A DNA stretch of 12,909 nucleotides from Peptostreptococcaceae bacterium (GCA_029983575.1 JASBZE010000049.1:1-12909), one strand, 5' to 3'; positions 1 through 7,310 are shown, counted from the first letter of the stretch. The notes: generated by a model from the sequence alone, not told the origin. Program-made: numbers and translations.

Positions 1-57
1 AAAAAAACACCTACTGAGTTGATCAATATAAAGTACTACAATCAACTTAGTAGGTGT
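1..57 (-). terminator. Intrinsic terminator downstream of map
   Basis: The arms at 7-23 and 41-57 pair over 17 positions with one mismatch and enclose a 17-base loop. On the minus strand the stem is followed by seven U residues (A run at 1-7). It lies 38 bases past the map stop codon, so it most likely ends the map transcript. On the plus strand the mismatch becomes a G-U pair, but no U-run follows, so minus is the functional direction. The loop is long for a terminator. Confidence 0.8.
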
Positions 58-94
58 ACTATCTTATACTATCTTGTACTAACATATACAAAAT

Positions 95-958
95 CTAATG
101 TGCAATTATTTCATATCCGGTTTCGGTCACTAATATCATATGTTCCCATTGAGCAGAAAGACCTCCGTCAGCAGTATAAGCTTCCCATCCGTTTTTCTTG
201 TCTACGTAACAATCGAAAACCCCTTCATTTATCATTGGCTCAATCGTAAAAGTCATGCCTGGAACCATCAGCATTCCCTGTCCTTTTCTACCTACGTGAG
301 CAACGAATGGATCTTCATGGAACTCATTTCCGATACCATGGCCTCCAAAAGCCCTAACTACCGAATATCCATTTTCCTCAGCGTGTTTTTGTATCGCTTC
401 ACCGACAGCACCCAATGTATCCCAAGGCTTTACTGCCTTTAAGCCCTCTTCTAAACACTCTTTAGCTACTTCGACCAATCTCTTTGCATTGTCTGTTGCC
501 TCTCCAATGACAAACATCCTAGATGCATCTGAAAAATATCCATCTAATATTGTAGAGACGTCAACGTTAATAATATCCCCTTCCTTGAGAATTACATCCT
601 CACTAGGAATACCGTGACACACTTGGTCGTTAATAGATGTACAAACGCTCTTTGGATATCCCATATAATTAAGTGGTGCAGGAATCGCATTGTTCTCATA
701 AGTGACCTTATTTACCCACTCGTCAATCATCTGAGTAGATATGCCTGGGCGTATGTGTTCTTGAACATAGTCTAGTACCTTTGTATTTACTTCGGCACTC
801 TTTTTCATACCCTCAATCATCTCAGGTGCCTTCAACAACGATCTAGGTGGCACTATATATCCCTTTTGCCTGTACTGTTCCATTTTCTCTTCTATTGGAA
901 GATGGCATTTTTTATATTTCTTTCCGCTTCCACACCAGCATTCTTCGTTTCTATTCAC
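95..958 (-). CDS. map: Type I methionine aminopeptidase with N-terminal SEC-C zinc knuckle
   Basis: This cytosolic metalloprotease removes the initiator methionine from new proteins. Residues 1-20 form a SEC-C type motif (Cys7-x-Cys9, Cys18, His19) that probably binds zinc. Residues about 40-287 are the pita-bread catalytic domain. The five metal ligands of the family are all present: Asp133, Asp144, His207, Glu240 and Glu272, with the conserved histidines at 115 and 214. These match the E. coli enzyme with a near-constant offset of 36 residues, which is the knuckle and linker. The start is GTG at 956-958, preceded by GAGGAG; no ATG upstream is in frame without a stop. The gene is separated from the DUF1097 gene by 119 bases and ends in the terminator at 1-57. 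SEC-C extended forms are well known in Firmicutes. The assignment is secure; the role of the knuckle, possibly ribosome docking, is inference. Confidence 0.95.
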   Translation of the reverse strand: MNRNEECWCGSGKKYKKCHLPIEEKMEQYRQKGYIVPPRSLLKAPEMIEGMKKSAEVNTKVLDYVQEHIRPGISTQMIDEWVNKVTYENNAIPAPLNYMGYPKSVCTSINDQVCHGIPSEDVILKEGDIINVDVSTILDGYFSDASRMFVIGEATDNAKRLVEVAKECLEEGLKAVKPWDTLGAVGEAIQKHAEENGYSVVRAFGGHGIGNEFHEDPFVAHVGRKGQGMLMVPGMTFTIEPMINEGVFDCYVDKKNGWEAYTADGGLSAQWEHMILVTETGYEIIAH

Positions 959-1002
959 TTACTTATCACTCCTCTCATTACACATTCTCTCTTATTTTTC
1001 TC

Positions 1003-1008
1003 ATTATA
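1003..1008 (-). promoter_or_regulatory. Possible -10 element for map
   Basis: A perfect TATAAT reads on the minus strand, about 45 bases upstream of the map GTG start, inside a purine-rich leader. No convincing -35 hexamer lies 16-18 bases upstream, so the call rests on the -10 only. The 119-base gap it lies in holds nothing else I can support. Confidence 0.4.
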
Positions 1009-1077
1009 TCTTCTTTTTTTTAATACATTTTCTGTTTTCTTATCATTAAAAATTTTATCTTTAATTAACCCATCATT

Positions 1078-1566
1078 TTAGGCTTCTCTTTTTTTACTAA
1101 TGAGTTCTGCTATCTTTTGATTACTTATCCCAAGAAATACTCCAACTATCAAAGAACACAAAACTCTAGGATAATCTGCACCTGGAACAGCCAATCCCAT
1201 ACTCAGCGCTCCAAAAGTCGTAAATGATCCAATGAATGCACCCGGAATAAATCTAAAAAATCTGATCTTACTCTGATAGCACATTGTAAAACCTATGATT
1301 GTCGACATAATTATAGGCATAATAGATATATTAAATTTCTCCGGTATCCAAAGAGCTAATAAAGCCCATAGAGATCCACTTATAACAGCTGGAATCGCAG
1401 TAGTAACTCCCTTCATACCTGACTCTCCTGATGCAAAGAAGGCAGTGTAACCACCGAAACCAATCCATCCTACAAAAAATGCGCTTAGGGCAGTAAAGCC
1501 CGATAACCAAACCCAAAAACCACAAAGTAATCCGCACACAACGCTGATTGCTAATAAAGTCGCCAT
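1078..1566 (-). CDS. DUF1097 family membrane protein
   Basis: A 162-residue, strongly hydrophobic protein with about five membrane segments and a short basic tail (KKREA). It resembles the DUF1097 family (E. coli YcdZ type): a G-Y-T-A-F-F-A segment followed by G-x-K-G, then S-G-S-L-W-A, then M-C-Y-Q-S-K, then F-I-P-G-A-F-I-G appear in the family order. The molecular function of the family is not established, and none is assigned here. I chose the ATG at 1564-1566 because GGAGG lies six bases before it; a TTG four codons upstream would overlap that ribosome binding site. It lies 44 bases downstream of the LTA-synthase-like gene in the same direction with no visible terminator between, so the two are probably co-transcribed. 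That suggests, but does not prove, an envelope role. Confidence 0.85.
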   Translation of the reverse strand: MATLLAISVVCGLLCGFWVWLSGFTALSAFFVGWIGFGGYTAFFASGESGMKGVTTAIPAVISGSLWALLALWIPEKFNISIMPIIMSTIIGFTMCYQSKIRFFRFIPGAFIGSFTTFGALSMGLAVPGADYPRVLCSLIVGVFLGISNQKIAELISKKREA

Positions 1567-1610
1567 ATATACCTCCAAATATTAAAGATTTTCCGCAAAA
1601 TATCTGGCAA

Positions 1611-3803
1611 TTATTTTACGAATTTATATATAGGTGTAGATGTCATTGAGTACCCTCTGGAAACTTGACACACCCTTATTTCATTTTCATCATCTATATT
1701 TATCAAATTTGTCTCTATAGTGTGTTCATCTATAAGCTTTGTGTCTATCATTTTTCCATTGACTTCTATCTGAGATGAACCAGTAAAGTTATCTCCTTTT
1801 ATAACTAGCTTTCTTCTATGCATGTCTGCATAAATCTTAGAGATCTTGACCTTGTCAAAACCAAATTCAATGTCGTTTGGACCCTGACCTTCACCTGGTT
1901 TTAAGAAATATCTCTTTCCAAAAAGTATATCGTACTGAACCAATGCCAACTTCTTTTGATAGTCTTTGTCATCTTTTAGATATGCATGAATCTTTTCCAT
2001 CGGTGAGTATTTCATACCCGCCAAGTAATTTATCATCTGTGAAAATTGGTATGACTGCATATCCTTAGGAACATTGTACTTAGGCGTTTTAAAGTTGGAA
2101 TAACACGTAAAGACCGTAGAGTATACATCCATCTTATCCCTTCTCTTCTTAATTATATCGAGGGCGGGCTGATGATCTCCATAGAAGACGATAATTGTTT
2201 TTTCATTTAACTTGCTTATCTCGTCGACCAACTCCCCTACAAATTGATCCATCTCTCTAACCTGTTCAGTATAATACTCTATCTGATTAATATTTGCCTG
2301 TCCTACATTTCCGGTTACCTTTATTGGATATTCCCTATCTAATGGGTTTGTCGGATATTTACTGTGACCCTGAACTGAAACCGCCATTATGAAATCTCTT
2401 TTATCCTTGGTCCTCTTTATGGCTTGAGGTATTGTATCAGCCAATATCATATCCTTTGGCCAGCCCATTTCGTTGTACTCAAGATTGTACATGTATTCCT
2501 TTGAAACGAACCTCTCAAACCCCATATTTTTATATCCCTTAGCACGATTGTAAAAATAACCTTCAAAATTATGCTCACCAGTGGTGTACAGCCCTAAATT
2601 TCTGTAGTTTGTCGCCACAGTTGGTGATGTTTTATTCGCCAAAAACGTAAGGTATGGAATCTCTCCATCAACTAGGTAGTCGAAGTTTGCCCCGGAGAGC
2701 ACTTCGTATTCCGTTCTCGCAGTACCACCACCCGTAACAGGCACGTTGGCATATCCTGATGTGTAATTTTTCATCAACTCCCTAAAATTAGGCATAGGAT
2801 CTTTTGAAAACTCTACTCCATGAATCCTAGTAGGATCCATAAAGCCCTCAAGCTGCACAAAAATTATATTTGGGTAGTCTTTTTTGGCAGCGATTATCCT
2901 CTTATCGCTTTTTTCCTTTTGATCTACCTCTGACCTAATCTCGGCGATATTCTTTTGATTGTATCCCTTAGGAGGTATCCTTATATATCCTATATAAGAG
3001 TCTACAAATGAAAATAAAGTCCCATTTTTTTCATAACTCATCGCAGTGTTCCACGCTATTCTAGTAAGTGCTCCGTCTTTTTTAGCCTGCGGTACATAAA
3101 TAGATAGTCCTATGATAACTCCAAGTGCAATTATTACATTTAGCCAACCCTTTATCCTTTTGCGGGATTTGAACTTCACAAAGAGAAATACAAAAATTCC
3201 CAGAGCGATTATTATGCCGCTACAGACCATTATTATAGTTTTTTGGTCGACAAAAATAGTCATTATACTCAGGGCTTCTCTAAAACTAAATAAATCAGAA
3301 AAACCTATAGGCATACCTCTGTGAAATAGAACTATCGCATTGGATATAGAAAATACCACCATCAATATAAAGATTAAAAACTTCGACGCCACTTTTCGCT
3401 TTAAAACAAAGGAAATAGAAAAAAACACACCAAATAAAAGCATGTTTACAATTGCGGCGCTTGGATTTTCACTTATGAAGTCAACCCCACCCCATGGATT
3501 TAACCTTGAAATAGCCTCGAAAATGAAGAAAGTGGATACTGATAACAGCATCCACTCAATCAGTTCAATCATTGAAAACCTAGAGAATAGGGGTTTATTT
3601 CTCTTTGGACGAATCTTGTACTTATTCGAAACCTCCCTTATTCTCCTCTCTTTCAAATAATTTTCTTTGCTTTTTTCTCGCTCATTAGAGAAACTAGAAT
3701 TCCTATAGGATGACTTTTTATTAACTTTTTTATAGTTTAGGCCGGGATTTTTTTTCTTCGACCCAAAGCCTATCTTATTTTTTTTCTTTCCTTTACCAAA
3801 CAT
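1611..3803 (-). CDS. LTA synthase family (LtaS-like) phosphoglycerol transferase with C-terminal IPT/TIG-like domain
   Basis: A 730-residue membrane enzyme of the alkaline phosphatase/sulfatase superfamily. LtaS-type proteins move glycerol phosphate from phosphatidylglycerol onto a glycolipid or glycan outside the cell. Residues 1-70 are a lysine- and arginine-rich, probably disordered cytosolic tail. Five membrane helices follow (about 78-99, 116-136, 141-160, 190-211 and 219-237), as in LtaS. The outer catalytic domain spans about 310-640. Candidate metal and catalytic residues are Glu319 (QLEGF), Thr361 in the GGGTARTE motif as nucleophile, His480 (VQGH) and Asp543-His544 (YGDH). Residues about 650-730 form an extra beta-rich segment resembling an IPT/TIG fold. 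The ATG at 3803 has only a distant AAGGA, so translation may be modest. Substrate cannot be read from the sequence; a different polymer or lipid target is possible. Confidence 0.88.
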   Translation of the reverse strand: MFGKGKKKNKIGFGSKKKNPGLNYKKVNKKSSYRNSSFSNEREKSKENYLKERRIREVSNKYKIRPKRNKPLFSRFSMIELIEWMLLSVSTFFIFEAISRLNPWGGVDFISENPSAAIVNMLLFGVFFSISFVLKRKVASKFLIFILMVVFSISNAIVLFHRGMPIGFSDLFSFREALSIMTIFVDQKTIIMVCSGIIIALGIFVFLFVKFKSRKRIKGWLNVIIALGVIIGLSIYVPQAKKDGALTRIAWNTAMSYEKNGTLFSFVDSYIGYIRIPPKGYNQKNIAEIRSEVDQKEKSDKRIIAAKKDYPNIIFVQLEGFMDPTRIHGVEFSKDPMPNFRELMKNYTSGYANVPVTGGGTARTEYEVLSGANFDYLVDGEIPYLTFLANKTSPTVATNYRNLGLYTTGEHNFEGYFYNRAKGYKNMGFERFVSKEYMYNLEYNEMGWPKDMILADTIPQAIKRTKDKRDFIMAVSVQGHSKYPTNPLDREYPIKVTGNVGQANINQIEYYTEQVREMDQFVGELVDEISKLNEKTIIVFYGDHQPALDIIKKRRDKMDVYSTVFTCYSNFKTPKYNVPKDMQSYQFSQMINYLAGMKYSPMEKIHAYLKDDKDYQKKLALVQYDILFGKRYFLKPGEGQGPNDIEFGFDKVKISKIYADMHRRKLVIKGDNFTGSSQIEVNGKMIDTKLIDEHTIETNLINIDDENEIRVCQVSRGYSMTSTPIYKFVK

Positions 3804-3865
3804 AAGACATTTTGTATCCTTACTTTCTAGTTTAATAATATTTTTTAAATCATATTTAATTTATA

Positions 3866-3884
3866 TTATGACAAATTGACATAA
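3866..3884. promoter_or_regulatory. Palindromic operator-like site upstream of the LtaS-like gene
   Basis: The 19-base dyad TTATGnCAAnTTGnCATAA is symmetric except at three A/T positions, including the centre. It lies about 62 bases upstream of the LtaS-like start and just past the end of the CWB2 gene, where the promoter of the LtaS-like gene should be. No clean -35/-10 pair could be chosen around it. It is a candidate binding site for a dimeric regulator, by pattern only. Confidence 0.4.
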
Positions 3885-3902
3885 ACTTTATTACAATTCA
3901 TA

Positions 3903-4850
3903 TTAATTTGATGCCTTTATCACGTTGTTTTTCGCTCTTTCACTAACTCCTCCGATAGCTGTGATCTTAGTAGCGCCCTTAACTATATTCTTGTTTGGAT
4001 TTCTATCGCTTACAAGCACTATTGGCCTTCCTTCGTAAGCTGACAGAGGACCTCCAGTAAGTGCGTCAACTAGTTTATATCCGTCTGTAATAAACAGAGA
4101 CTTTGGATTTGAGTAGAAATACTTGATAATGAACTCATTTGTTTGGAACCTATCCTTTCCTCCCAATCTCTCTGCTGAGGTCTGATTCATCAAATCGTCA
4201 GAAATCGCACTCTTTCCTCCAATTGCATAAACTTTTTTAGCCTCGCTAACTATTCTCCTACCGTCAAAGCTTATATTGTTTTGACTTACTAGGATAATTG
4301 GCTCACCATCTCTAGCTGCTACAGAAGATATACTCATGGCATCGGCCTCACCTATCTTACCATTTGCAATAAATGCCTTTCCGATTGCACCTTTTACCCT
4401 CAATATCTCATTTGCAACGTTATTACTGGTTTCGTACCTATCCTTACCGCCAATCCTAATTACATTCATTCCACCACGTTTTAAATCGTCTTCAATTTTT
4501 TGTCCGACAGACCCAGTAGACCCAATTATATAGACCTTGTTAGTAGCTCCTAGTCTAAGCTCAGTTTCCCTTGGAAGAGAATCCCTCTTTGTAAGTAAAA
4601 TAGGAGCTTTCACAACTCCAGCAAGCCCACTTGCACTCAAACCATCAGCTAATGAGTTTGATGAGTTGACTAATATTGCTGTAGAATAGCTCTGTCTGCC
4701 TGCGATTAGCCCAGCAGTCAGGTATCTATCCTTACCCTTAATATAATCTATACTGCTAACGGCTTCACTTAGTGGCAGCTGAGAAAATGCCATCGTCAAA
4801 GCTAGTCCCATAGCAGCAACTGTTTTTAAACAAATTTTTTTAAATTTCAT
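3903..4850 (-). CDS. Secreted cell-wall protein made of three CWB2 repeats
   Basis: A 315-residue exported protein. Residues 1-30 form a classical signal peptide (lysine-rich start, hydrophobic core, likely cleavage after S-E-A). The rest is three cell wall binding type 2 (CWB2) modules, each opening with G-K-D-R-Y/F at residues 39-43, 135-139 and 231-235 and each containing an I-L-V/I-V-L-V strand, then a Y-I-I-G / Y-A-I-G-G / T-A-I-G-G turn. Trimers of CWB2 modules attach S-layer and other surface proteins to an anionic wall polymer in clostridia. There is no effector domain: the mature protein is only the anchor. It starts 6 bases after a GGGGG ribosome binding site. The scfA terminator lies directly upstream, with no room for a separate promoter. 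Role is inferred as wall coating or placeholder. Confidence 0.93.
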   Translation of the reverse strand: MKFKKICLKTVAAMGLALTMAFSQLPLSEAVSSIDYIKGKDRYLTAGLIAGRQSYSTAILVNSSNSLADGLSASGLAGVVKAPILLTKRDSLPRETELRLGATNKVYIIGSTGSVGQKIEDDLKRGGMNVIRIGGKDRYETSNNVANEILRVKGAIGKAFIANGKIGEADAMSISSVAARDGEPIILVSQNNISFDGRRIVSEAKKVYAIGGKSAISDDLMNQTSAERLGGKDRFQTNEFIIKYFYSNPKSLFITDGYKLVDALTGGPLSAYEGRPIVLVSDRNPNKNIVKGATKITAIGGVSERAKNNVIKASN

Positions 4851-4863
4851 AGTTTACCCCCTT

Positions 4864-4890
4864 AAACAAAAAGCAGCCAATTACGGCCGC
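4864..4890 (-). terminator. Intrinsic terminator between scfA and the CWB2 gene
   Basis: On the minus strand GCGGCC pairs with GGCTGC (one G-U pair) around a six-base loop and is followed by UUUUUGUUU. It starts 15 bases past the scfA stop and ends about 13 bases before the CWB2 start codon, overlapping the leader of that gene. Confidence 0.85.
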
Positions 4891-4905
4891 TCGATTGTAG
4901 GTATG

Positions 4906-5049
4906 TTATCTTTCACATTCCTGATTAGCAACGGTACAAGAAGTTTTGCAAGCTGATTGGCATGAAGTTTGACACTCGCCACATCCGCCGTGAGATGCGC
5001 TTTTCTTTAAAGTTGCCTTTGATAAAGTCTTGATGTGTTTCTTTTTCAT
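4906..5049 (-). CDS. scfA: SCIFF ranthipeptide precursor (six cysteines in forty-five residues)
   Basis: A 47-residue peptide starting M-K-K-K-H-I-K-T-L with six cysteines at 23, 26, 30, 34, 38 and 45 and the family core C-G-E-C-Q-T-S-C-Q-S-A-C-K-T-S-C. This is the SCIFF family, nearly universal in Clostridia, whose precursor is modified by the radical SAM enzyme ScfB to form a Cys-to-Thr thioether (sactionine-like, ranthipeptide). From memory of the characterised CteA peptide (link Cys32-Thr37), the equivalent pair here would be Cys34-Thr39. AGGAGGT lies a few bases upstream of the ATG. The neighbour yajC fits the usual clostridial context, but no ScfB gene is next to it: a terminator and the CWB2 gene follow. 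The biological role of SCIFF is still debated (signalling, metabolism). Confidence 0.95.
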   Translation of the reverse strand: MKKKHIKTLSKATLKKSASHGGCGECQTSCQSACKTSCTVANQECER

Positions 5050-5082
5050 AACCTTACCTCCTAGAAAATTTACTCATTTATA

Positions 5083-5111
5083 ATTATAACATATGTTCTA
5101 TTTTTTTTAAA
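5083..5111 (-). promoter_or_regulatory. scfA promoter (extended -10)
   Basis: On the minus strand TATAAT (5083-5088) is preceded by TGT, an extended -10, and by TTTAAA (5106-5111) at a 17-base spacing. It lies about 34 bases upstream of the scfA ATG. Confidence 0.7.
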
Positions 5112-5117
5112 CGAAAT

Positions 5118-5133
5118 TTAACAAAGATGTTAA
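5118..5133. promoter_or_regulatory. Dyad between the divergent scfA and yajC promoters
   Basis: TTAACA and TGTTAA form a perfect 6-base inverted repeat around AAGA. It sits between the two -35 elements (5106-5111 minus and 5146-5151 plus), a position from which one regulator could control both genes. No regulator can be named. Confidence 0.4.
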
Positions 5134-5145
5134 GATAGAGTTTTA

Positions 5146-5174
5146 TTGATATTTTTACATCAATACTATATAAT
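5146..5174 (+). promoter_or_regulatory. yajC promoter (sigma-A type)
   Basis: TTGATA (5146-5151), a 17-base spacer, and a perfect TATAAT (5169-5174). It lies 40 bases upstream of the yajC start and back to back with the scfA promoter. Confidence 0.85.
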
Positions 5175-5214
5175 GGTATTATTGGAAATTTTAATTTGAT
5201 TAAGGAGGATAAAA

Positions 5215-5544
5215 ATGCAAGGTTTTCTACAAAATAAACAAGCTATGGTCGGAATACTGATGTGGGTAGCTGTATTTGCCGCTTTCTACTTTTTAATAAT
5301 AAGACCTCAAAAGCAAAAGGAAAAGAAGCTTGCCGAGATGCGTGACGATATTCAGGTTGGGGATAAGGTAGTAACCCTAGCTGGTATGATAGCAACTATT
5401 GCAAAAGTTGGAGATGACGATGTCGTAATAGAACTTGGACCAAGTAGAACTAAGGTACCTATGAAAAAATGGGGAATTGGAACCGTAATTGAAAAGAAAA
5501 AAGACGAAGAAATCGTCGATGTCGAACCAGACAAATTATCTTAG
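5215..5544 (+). CDS. yajC: Preprotein translocase subunit YajC
   Basis: A 109-residue small membrane protein of the Sec system, an accessory of the SecDF complex. It has one membrane helix (about 11-29) followed by the family signature I-I-R-P-Q-K-Q-K-E-K-K and a small beta domain with G-D-K-V-V-T-L-A-G-M and a Val/Ile-rich strand, then an acidic tail. Length and layout are normal. A strong AAGGAGG lies upstream of the ATG and a near-consensus promoter further up. It is transcribed alone here; the usual partners secD, secF and tgt are not in the window. It converges on hslO and shares its terminator. Confidence 0.95.
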   Translation: MQGFLQNKQAMVGILMWVAVFAAFYFLIIRPQKQKEKKLAEMRDDIQVGDKVVTLAGMIATIAKVGDDDVVIELGPSRTKVPMKKWGIGTVIEKKKDEEIVDVEPDKLS

Positions 5545-5574
5545 AAAAAAGCCACCTCTTATGGTGGCTTTAAT
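5545..5574. terminator. Shared terminator between convergent yajC and hslO
   Basis: GCCACC (5551-5556) and GGTGGC (5563-5568) form a GC-rich hairpin with a six-base loop. On the minus strand six U residues follow (A run 5545-5550), so it ends hslO well. On the plus strand the tail is the weaker UUUAAUACUU, but it is placed 6 bases past the yajC stop. Confidence 0.85.
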
Positions 5575-5583
5575 ACTTATGCA

Positions 5584-6453
5584 TCATTTATTTAAAATCT
5601 CTTCTAACTCATCTCGGGTAAGTAGATACTTGGTATTACAGAAATGGCAATGTACCTCTGCTTTACCGTCTTCTTCGAGCATTTCCTTAATGTCTTTTTT
5701 AGGGAGGGTGTGAAATGTCTCTACTATTTTATCTCTTGAACAGTCACATACAAACCCGACCTCTATCTTATCTAATATATTCAGACCGAGATCTTTCAAA
5801 ACTAGGTTTAGTATATCTTCTGGAGTCATACCTGAGCTAAGCATCTTCGTAATCGAATCCACGCCTTTTAAATTCTCCTCTAACTTAGAAATTACTTCTT
5901 CTTCGGCATCAGGCATAAGCTGAATTATAAATCCGCCGGCCTTTTCTACCTCGTCAACCCTAGTTAATACCCCTAGGCTAACAGCAGATGGGGTTTGCTC
6001 AGATACTGCGAAATAATAAGTGAAGTCCTCAGCTATCTCTCCGCTCACCAATTCGTAATTACCATTGTATGGTTCCTTGAGTCCTAGATCTCTAATAACC
6101 CTTATTACTCCCTTATTACCAACAGCTCCAGCTACGTTTAACTTTCCATTTGGATAGTTTTCAACTTCTACATCGGGATTTTGTATATATCCTTTTACAT
6201 TTCCCGTATAATCTCCTGTAACCACGATAGAACCCGCTGGTCCGTCACCTTGTATAATTACAGTAATCCTATCTCCTCTATTTTTCATCATGACTCCCAT
6301 CATCGATGTGGCAGTCATAGTTCTTCCAAGTGCAGCAGTCGCCACCTTTGATGTATTGTGTAACTTTCTGGCAGTTTCAACCATTTCTGTAGTATCTGCA
6401 CAAAAAGCTCTTATCTGACCATTGGCGGCAGTTGCCCTAAGTATATAGCTCAT
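5584..6453 (-). CDS. hslO: Hsp33 redox-regulated holdase chaperone
   Basis: A 289-residue cytosolic chaperone that is switched on by oxidation and heat, when its zinc centre opens through disulfide formation. The N-terminal substrate-binding domain covers about 1-180 (I-I-Q-G-D-G-P-A-G-S, G-A-V-G-N-K-G motifs). The C-terminal redox switch has the four zinc cysteines Cys236-x-Cys238 and Cys269-x-x-Cys272, so it should be functional. AGGAAGG lies upstream of the ATG. It begins 45 bases after the methyltransferase gene in the same direction with no terminator between, so the two form an operon. In an anaerobe this fits defence against oxygen exposure. Confidence 0.96.
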   Translation of the reverse strand: MSYILRATAANGQIRAFCADTTEMVETARKLHNTSKVATAALGRTMTATSMMGVMMKNRGDRITVIIQGDGPAGSIVVTGDYTGNVKGYIQNPDVEVENYPNGKLNVAGAVGNKGVIRVIRDLGLKEPYNGNYELVSGEIAEDFTYYFAVSEQTPSAVSLGVLTRVDEVEKAGGFIIQLMPDAEEEVISKLEENLKGVDSITKMLSSGMTPEDILNLVLKDLGLNILDKIEVGFVCDCSRDKIVETFHTLPKKDIKEMLEEDGKAEVHCHFCNTKYLLTRDELEEILNK

Positions 6454-6498
6454 ATTACCTTCCTTTCTAATATTTAGTGCTCGTATGGGCTCTAAAAT

Positions 6499-7248
6499 TT
6501 ATTTTTTAGCGGCAAAAAATATCCTTTCAGAATCGCCCTCAGGAGAGTCAAGAGTGAAATCTCCGAAAGCCTCAACATCATCAAAGCCTGCTGAAGCTAG
6601 CAAATCTTTAATCTCATAAATTTCATAAGCCCTCTGTACGTGCGTCTCTTCAAATCTCCTGTACAGACTTTCCCCAAACTCATCTTCTTTTTGCTTGACA
6701 AAAAATGTCAAATCCATTTGGCAAATATCTTCTTCCGTAAAATTTTCCCATATATAGCTGACTTCATCGTTAACTTCAGTAAAAGTATTGTCGCCTAAGA
6801 TTTCTCTCAATTTGTATTCTGAACTTATATCAAAGATAAATATTCCTCCAGGTTTCAATATATCGTATACAGTTGAGAATGAGTTTAGTATTTTTTCGTC
6901 GTCTAGAACATAGTTATACCCATCGCAGCCGCAAACTACACAGTCCAAATCATATAGATCAAAATCTAACTCAGTCATATCTTGATTGAGAAGAACTAGT
7001 TCCAATTTTTCACGTTTCGCCTTTTTTCTGGCTTCTTCTAACATCTCCACAGATATATCTATTCCCGCTATATCATATCCTTTTTTTGTAAACTCAATAG
7101 TTAAATTTCCCGTTCCGCAAGCTAGTTCGAGAATATTTTTAACCTCTGAGTTCTTTTTTTTCATTATACTTTCTATGTGTTCTGCCCATTTTTTATAATC
7201 GACGTCCCTCATTAAAAAATCATACACTGCGGCAAAATTTCCGTACAT
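6499..7248 (-). CDS. Class I SAM-dependent methyltransferase
   Basis: A 249-residue cytosolic protein with a Rossmann methyltransferase fold. Motif I is L-E-L-A-C-G-T-G-N at residues 40-48, which binds S-adenosylmethionine. Acidic motif II follows in A-G-I-D-I-S (about 77-82), then D-M-T-E-L-D at about 110-115, and L-K-P-G-G-I-F-I-F-D-I at about 131-141. The N-terminus (Y-G-N-F-A-A-V-Y-D) matches the small-molecule or ubiE-like/YqeM-like group often found next to hslO in clostridia. The substrate is not known. AGGAGG precedes the ATG at 7248. It is first in a probable operon with hslO. The bidirectional terminator at 7266-7310 ends only 18 bases upstream, so its promoter must overlap that terminator or lie before it. 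Confidence 0.88.
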   Translation of the reverse strand: MYGNFAAVYDFLMRDVDYKKWAEHIESIMKKKNSEVKNILELACGTGNLTIEFTKKGYDIAGIDISVEMLEEARKKAKREKLELVLLNQDMTELDFDLYDLDCVVCGCDGYNYVLDDEKILNSFSTVYDILKPGGIFIFDISSEYKLREILGDNTFTEVNDEVSYIWENFTEEDICQMDLTFFVKQKEDEFGESLYRRFEETHVQRAYEIYEIKDLLASAGFDDVEAFGDFTLDSPEGDSERIFFAAKK

Positions 7249-7265
7249 AAAACCTCCTGTTGTCT

Positions 7266-7310
7266 TTTATTAAAAAAGGCGGATTCCTCCGCCCTAATTT
7301 TTTTAATAAA
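7266..7310. terminator. Bidirectional terminator between sdaA and the methyltransferase gene
   Basis: GGCGGA (7278-7283) and TCCGCC (7288-7293) form a hairpin with a TTCC loop on the plus strand. The stem is prolonged by an A-run/U-run match: 7266-7277 pairs with 7299-7310 around a five-base bulge (7294-7298). On the minus strand the U-run follows directly and ends the sdaA transcript. Confidence 0.88.

Noticed and set aside
1..57. Terminal inverted repeat of a mobile element or a CRISPR repeat at the left edge
   Set aside because: A single hairpin followed by a minus-strand U-run just past map is explained by termination; no second copy is seen in the window.
140..442. Open frames opposite map, and similar ones opposite the LtaS-like, hslO, methyltransferase, sdaA, asd and dapA-like genes
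   Set aside because: They lie within well-supported genes on the other strand, have no ribosome binding sites and no family features.
1567..1578. A TTG start four codons upstream for the DUF1097 protein
   Set aside because: It overlaps the GGAGG that serves the ATG at 1564-1566.
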